Shown in pieces: positions 62,270-64,000 of a stretch of 64,000 nt of DNA. The notes beneath the pieces are model-generated. The model was not told the DNA's origin. It saw only the letters and a program-made list of their open reading frames with translations, and did not search any database. Source of the stretch: Sphingobium scionense (GTDB lineage: Bacteria; Pseudomonadota; Alphaproteobacteria; Sphingomonadales; Sphingomonadaceae); NCBI RefSeq assembly GCF_014197035.1, contig NZ_JACIEU010000012.1:1-64000 (forward strand), given 5' to 3'. The translations under genes and the position numbers were made by a program. The first letter of the stretch is position 1, and each line of letters opens with the position of its first letter.

Positions 62270-64000
62270 TCAGAAGCTGTTCGCCACGGTGAAGCGGAAG
62301 CTCTGCCCCTCAGCGGCCAGCGAGGACAGATGGCGGCGATATTGCTTGTCGAAGATATTATCCATGGCGATGCGGAATTCGAAGCCCTTGGCCACGCCAC
62401 CCTGCGGCTTGAAGGCGAAGAACAGGTTGTGGACGCTGTAGCCCGGCGTCGCCAGGCCCGACCCGGCCGAGGCAAAGCTGCCCGGCGTCACCTTGTCCTG
62501 CCGCTCGGCAAATTCGCCGGTCCAGCCGCCCGACAGGCCGCTCGCCACATCATTATAGCCCAGCGTCAGGCGATAGTCGTTCGCCGGGATGGTGTTGAGA
62601 TAATCGCCGGTCAGGCGGTTCTTGCCATCGATGAAGCTGGCATTGCCGCGCGCATAGAAGCCGGCAATGCCATATTCGGCCTCCAGCTCGATGCCCTTGA
62701 AGCGCGACCGGTTGATATTCTGGAAATAGGGCGTGCCCGCCGCTGCCGAGACATTGACGATCAGATCCTTGACGTCGTTCTGGAACAGGGTGGTCTTCGC
62801 GCGGAAGCGGTCGCCTTTCCCGAGGGTATCGTCGAAGGACAAAGTGAAGCCGGCTTCATAATTGTCCGACTTCTCCGGCTTCAGGTCCGGATTGTTCGGA
62901 CGGGTCGCGCTGCGGGTGAAGATTTCGTCGATATTGGGCATGCGCACGGTGCGCGCGACCGACCCGAACAGGCCGAACCAGGGCGTGATATTGTAGAGCG
63001 CGGCGAGCTTGGGCGATACGCCGCTATCCTTCACCTTGTCGGTGAGGACGGTGCCGCCGACCACCGTGTCGCCCGGCGTCAGCCGGGTCCAGTCGACGCG
63101 CACGCCCGGCATGATGGTCAGCTTGTCGGACCAGACGATCTCCAGCTGACCGAACAGGCCATAGCGGTCCATGTCGCCTTCGGGATGGGTGCCCGCGCCC
63201 GGCGTCACCGTGCCGTCGAAATTGACGCGCGGGTTGCGCCGTTCCTGCGTGCTCCACTGGCCGCCCAGGATCAGGAAGGTCGTCCAGTCGCCGCCCATGG
63301 CGAACTCGCTGGTATTCTGGACCTTCGCCTGCCAGCTTTCATAGGAGAAATCGGAATATTCCAGGTTCGCACCCAGGAAGGTCGTCTCGGTCTGGTGGAC
63401 CTTGGACAGCGAATAGGCGACCTGCGCCTCGACATTGAAGAATTTGCTGCCGTCAAAGTCGTTCACATAGCCCAGCACGGCGGTCTTGTCGTGGACCCGG
63501 CGGCGCATCAACGAGCTGCCGGTGGCGGCCGAAATCTGGTCATAGACCTGCGGCGCGTCGCTGATCCAGTCCTGGTAGGACGCCCAGATCGCATGCTTCT
63601 TGTTGCCGCCGATCGCGACCCGGCCCTTGACCAGCCAGCTGTCGGATTCGGTGGCGGAGGCAGCGACGGTGTCGCCATTGCCGCTCTTGTAATCGTCGGT
63701 GCGGCGATAATTATAGCTGCCCAGCAGTTCGACGCCGTCGACCGGCTCGGTCGCGACGATGCCCGACAGGGTATGGCCCTGCGCATTGGTTTCGGTCGCG
63801 CCCTTCAACCGCACGGCCAGCTTGTCGCCGTCGCGCAGGAAGTCCGACGCATCCTTGGTGGTGAAGTTGATCACGCCCGCCAGCGCGCCCGCGCCATAGA
63901 GGGTGGAGGATGCCGGGCCGCGCAGCACCTCGACCCGCTTGTAGAGTTCGGGTTCGCTGAAGAAGGCCCCCATGCGATATTGTTCGTAGAATTTGGTGAC
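62270..64000 (-). CDS. TonB-dependent receptor, incomplete at window end
   Basis: The 3' part (at least 576 residues) of a TonB-dependent receptor; the frame is open to base 64000, so the N-terminus lies beyond the window. Visible are the end of the plug (YKRVEVLRGPASSTLYGAGALAGVINFTTK) and most of the 22-strand barrel. It has heme/siderophore-receptor-like segments (WFGLFGSVARTVRMPNIDEIFTR, LKPEKSDNYEAGFTL) and the C-terminal NIFDKQYRRHLSS...RFTVANSF with terminal Phe. The pattern is that of the hemoglobin/heme-type receptor group, but the ligand is not certain. The TonB gene follows after 4 bp. Confidence 0.9.
   Translation of the reverse strand, partial: VTKFYEQYRMGAFFSEPELYKRVEVLRGPASSTLYGAGALAGVINFTTKDASDFLRDGDKLAVRLKGATETNAQGHTLSGIVATEPVDGVELLGSYNYRRTDDYKSGNGDTVAASATESDSWLVKGRVAIGGNKKHAIWASYQDWISDAPQVYDQISAATGSSLMRRRVHDKTAVLGYVNDFDGSKFFNVEAQVAYSLSKVHQTETTFLGANLEYSDFSYESWQAKVQNTSEFAMGGDWTTFLILGGQWSTQERRNPRVNFDGTVTPGAGTHPEGDMDRYGLFGQLEIVWSDKLTIMPGVRVDWTRLTPGDTVVGGTVLTDKVKDSGVSPKLAALYNITPWFGLFGSVARTVRMPNIDEIFTRSATRPNNPDLKPEKSDNYEAGFTLSFDDTLGKGDRFRAKTTLFQNDVKDLIVNVSAAAGTPYFQNINRSRFKGIELEAEYGIAGFYARGNASFIDGKNRLTGDYLNTIPANDYRLTLGYNDVASGLSGGWTGEFAERQDKVTPGSFASAGSGLATPGYSVHNLFFAFKPQGGVAKGFEFRIAMDNIFDKQYRRHLSSLAAEGQSFRFTVANSF

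Overview
The window is 64 kb of GC-rich chromosomal DNA from an alphaproteobacterium, most likely a sphingomonad (Sphingobium/Sphingomonas type). The evidence is the lptD-surA-pdxA-rsmA block, several TonB-dependent receptors with dedicated partners, DUF3857 and DUF885 proteins, an oxidative (non-phosphorylating) sugar route, and dispersed palindromic intergenic repeats. I saw no rRNA, tRNA, CRISPR, phage or transposase genes. The species call is inference.

Layout. 0.3-8.3 kb (minus strand): a TPP riboswitch precedes a thiamine-type TonB receptor interrupted by one in-frame amber codon, then an APH-fold kinase and a PnuC-family (PnuT-like) permease. A second TonB receptor and a class V aminotransferase follow. 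8.3-9.6 kb: a glutathione transferase and a small membrane protein. 9.6-10.2 kb: palindromic repeats. 10.2-15.7 kb (minus): rsmA, pdxA, surA, lptD. 15.9-18.3 kb (plus): pepA, holC, ndk. 18.4-20.5 kb: two orphan lipoproteins and a TetR regulator. 20.6-23.0 kb: ahpC-ahpF. 23-31 kb: an amino-acid permease, L,D-transpeptidase, rnhB-thiD-DUF1272, glmM, an alanine/Na+ symporter and a possible fucosyltransferase-like protein. 31.6-38.2 kb (minus): CsbD, a DUF3857/transglutaminase/TPR protein, rplM-rpsI, a secreted protein, cutA and ctaA. 38.3-40.4 kb: a hybrid histidine kinase.

40.4-48.2 kb is a sugar-acid island. dgoK-dgoA (2-keto-3-deoxygalactonate kinase and aldolase) diverge from an operon of an IlvD/EDD dehydratase, 2-oxoglutarate-semialdehyde dehydrogenase, AraD1-type dehydratase, Gfo/Idh L-arabinose/D-galactose 1-dehydrogenase and a GntR/FadR regulator. 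One dehydrogenase and one dehydratase appear to feed two branches: L-arabinose to 2-oxoglutarate, and D-galactose to pyruvate plus glyceraldehyde-3-phosphate. No lactonase is present.

48.2-56.3 kb is a complete seven-gene quinohemoprotein amine dehydrogenase operon (qhpA-D-C-B-G-F-E). Every gene overlaps the next by 4-8 nt. The precursor of the small subunit, QhpC, keeps all eight residues of the three Cys-Asp/Glu thioethers and the CTQ cofactor at the known spacings, but has an extra cysteine and a long leader. Directly upstream on the same strand is a two-subunit molybdenum hydroxylase that could oxidise the aldehydes the amine dehydrogenase makes. The window closes with a DUF885 peptidase-like protein, a repeat cluster, and a TonB protein paired with a TonB receptor that runs off the end.
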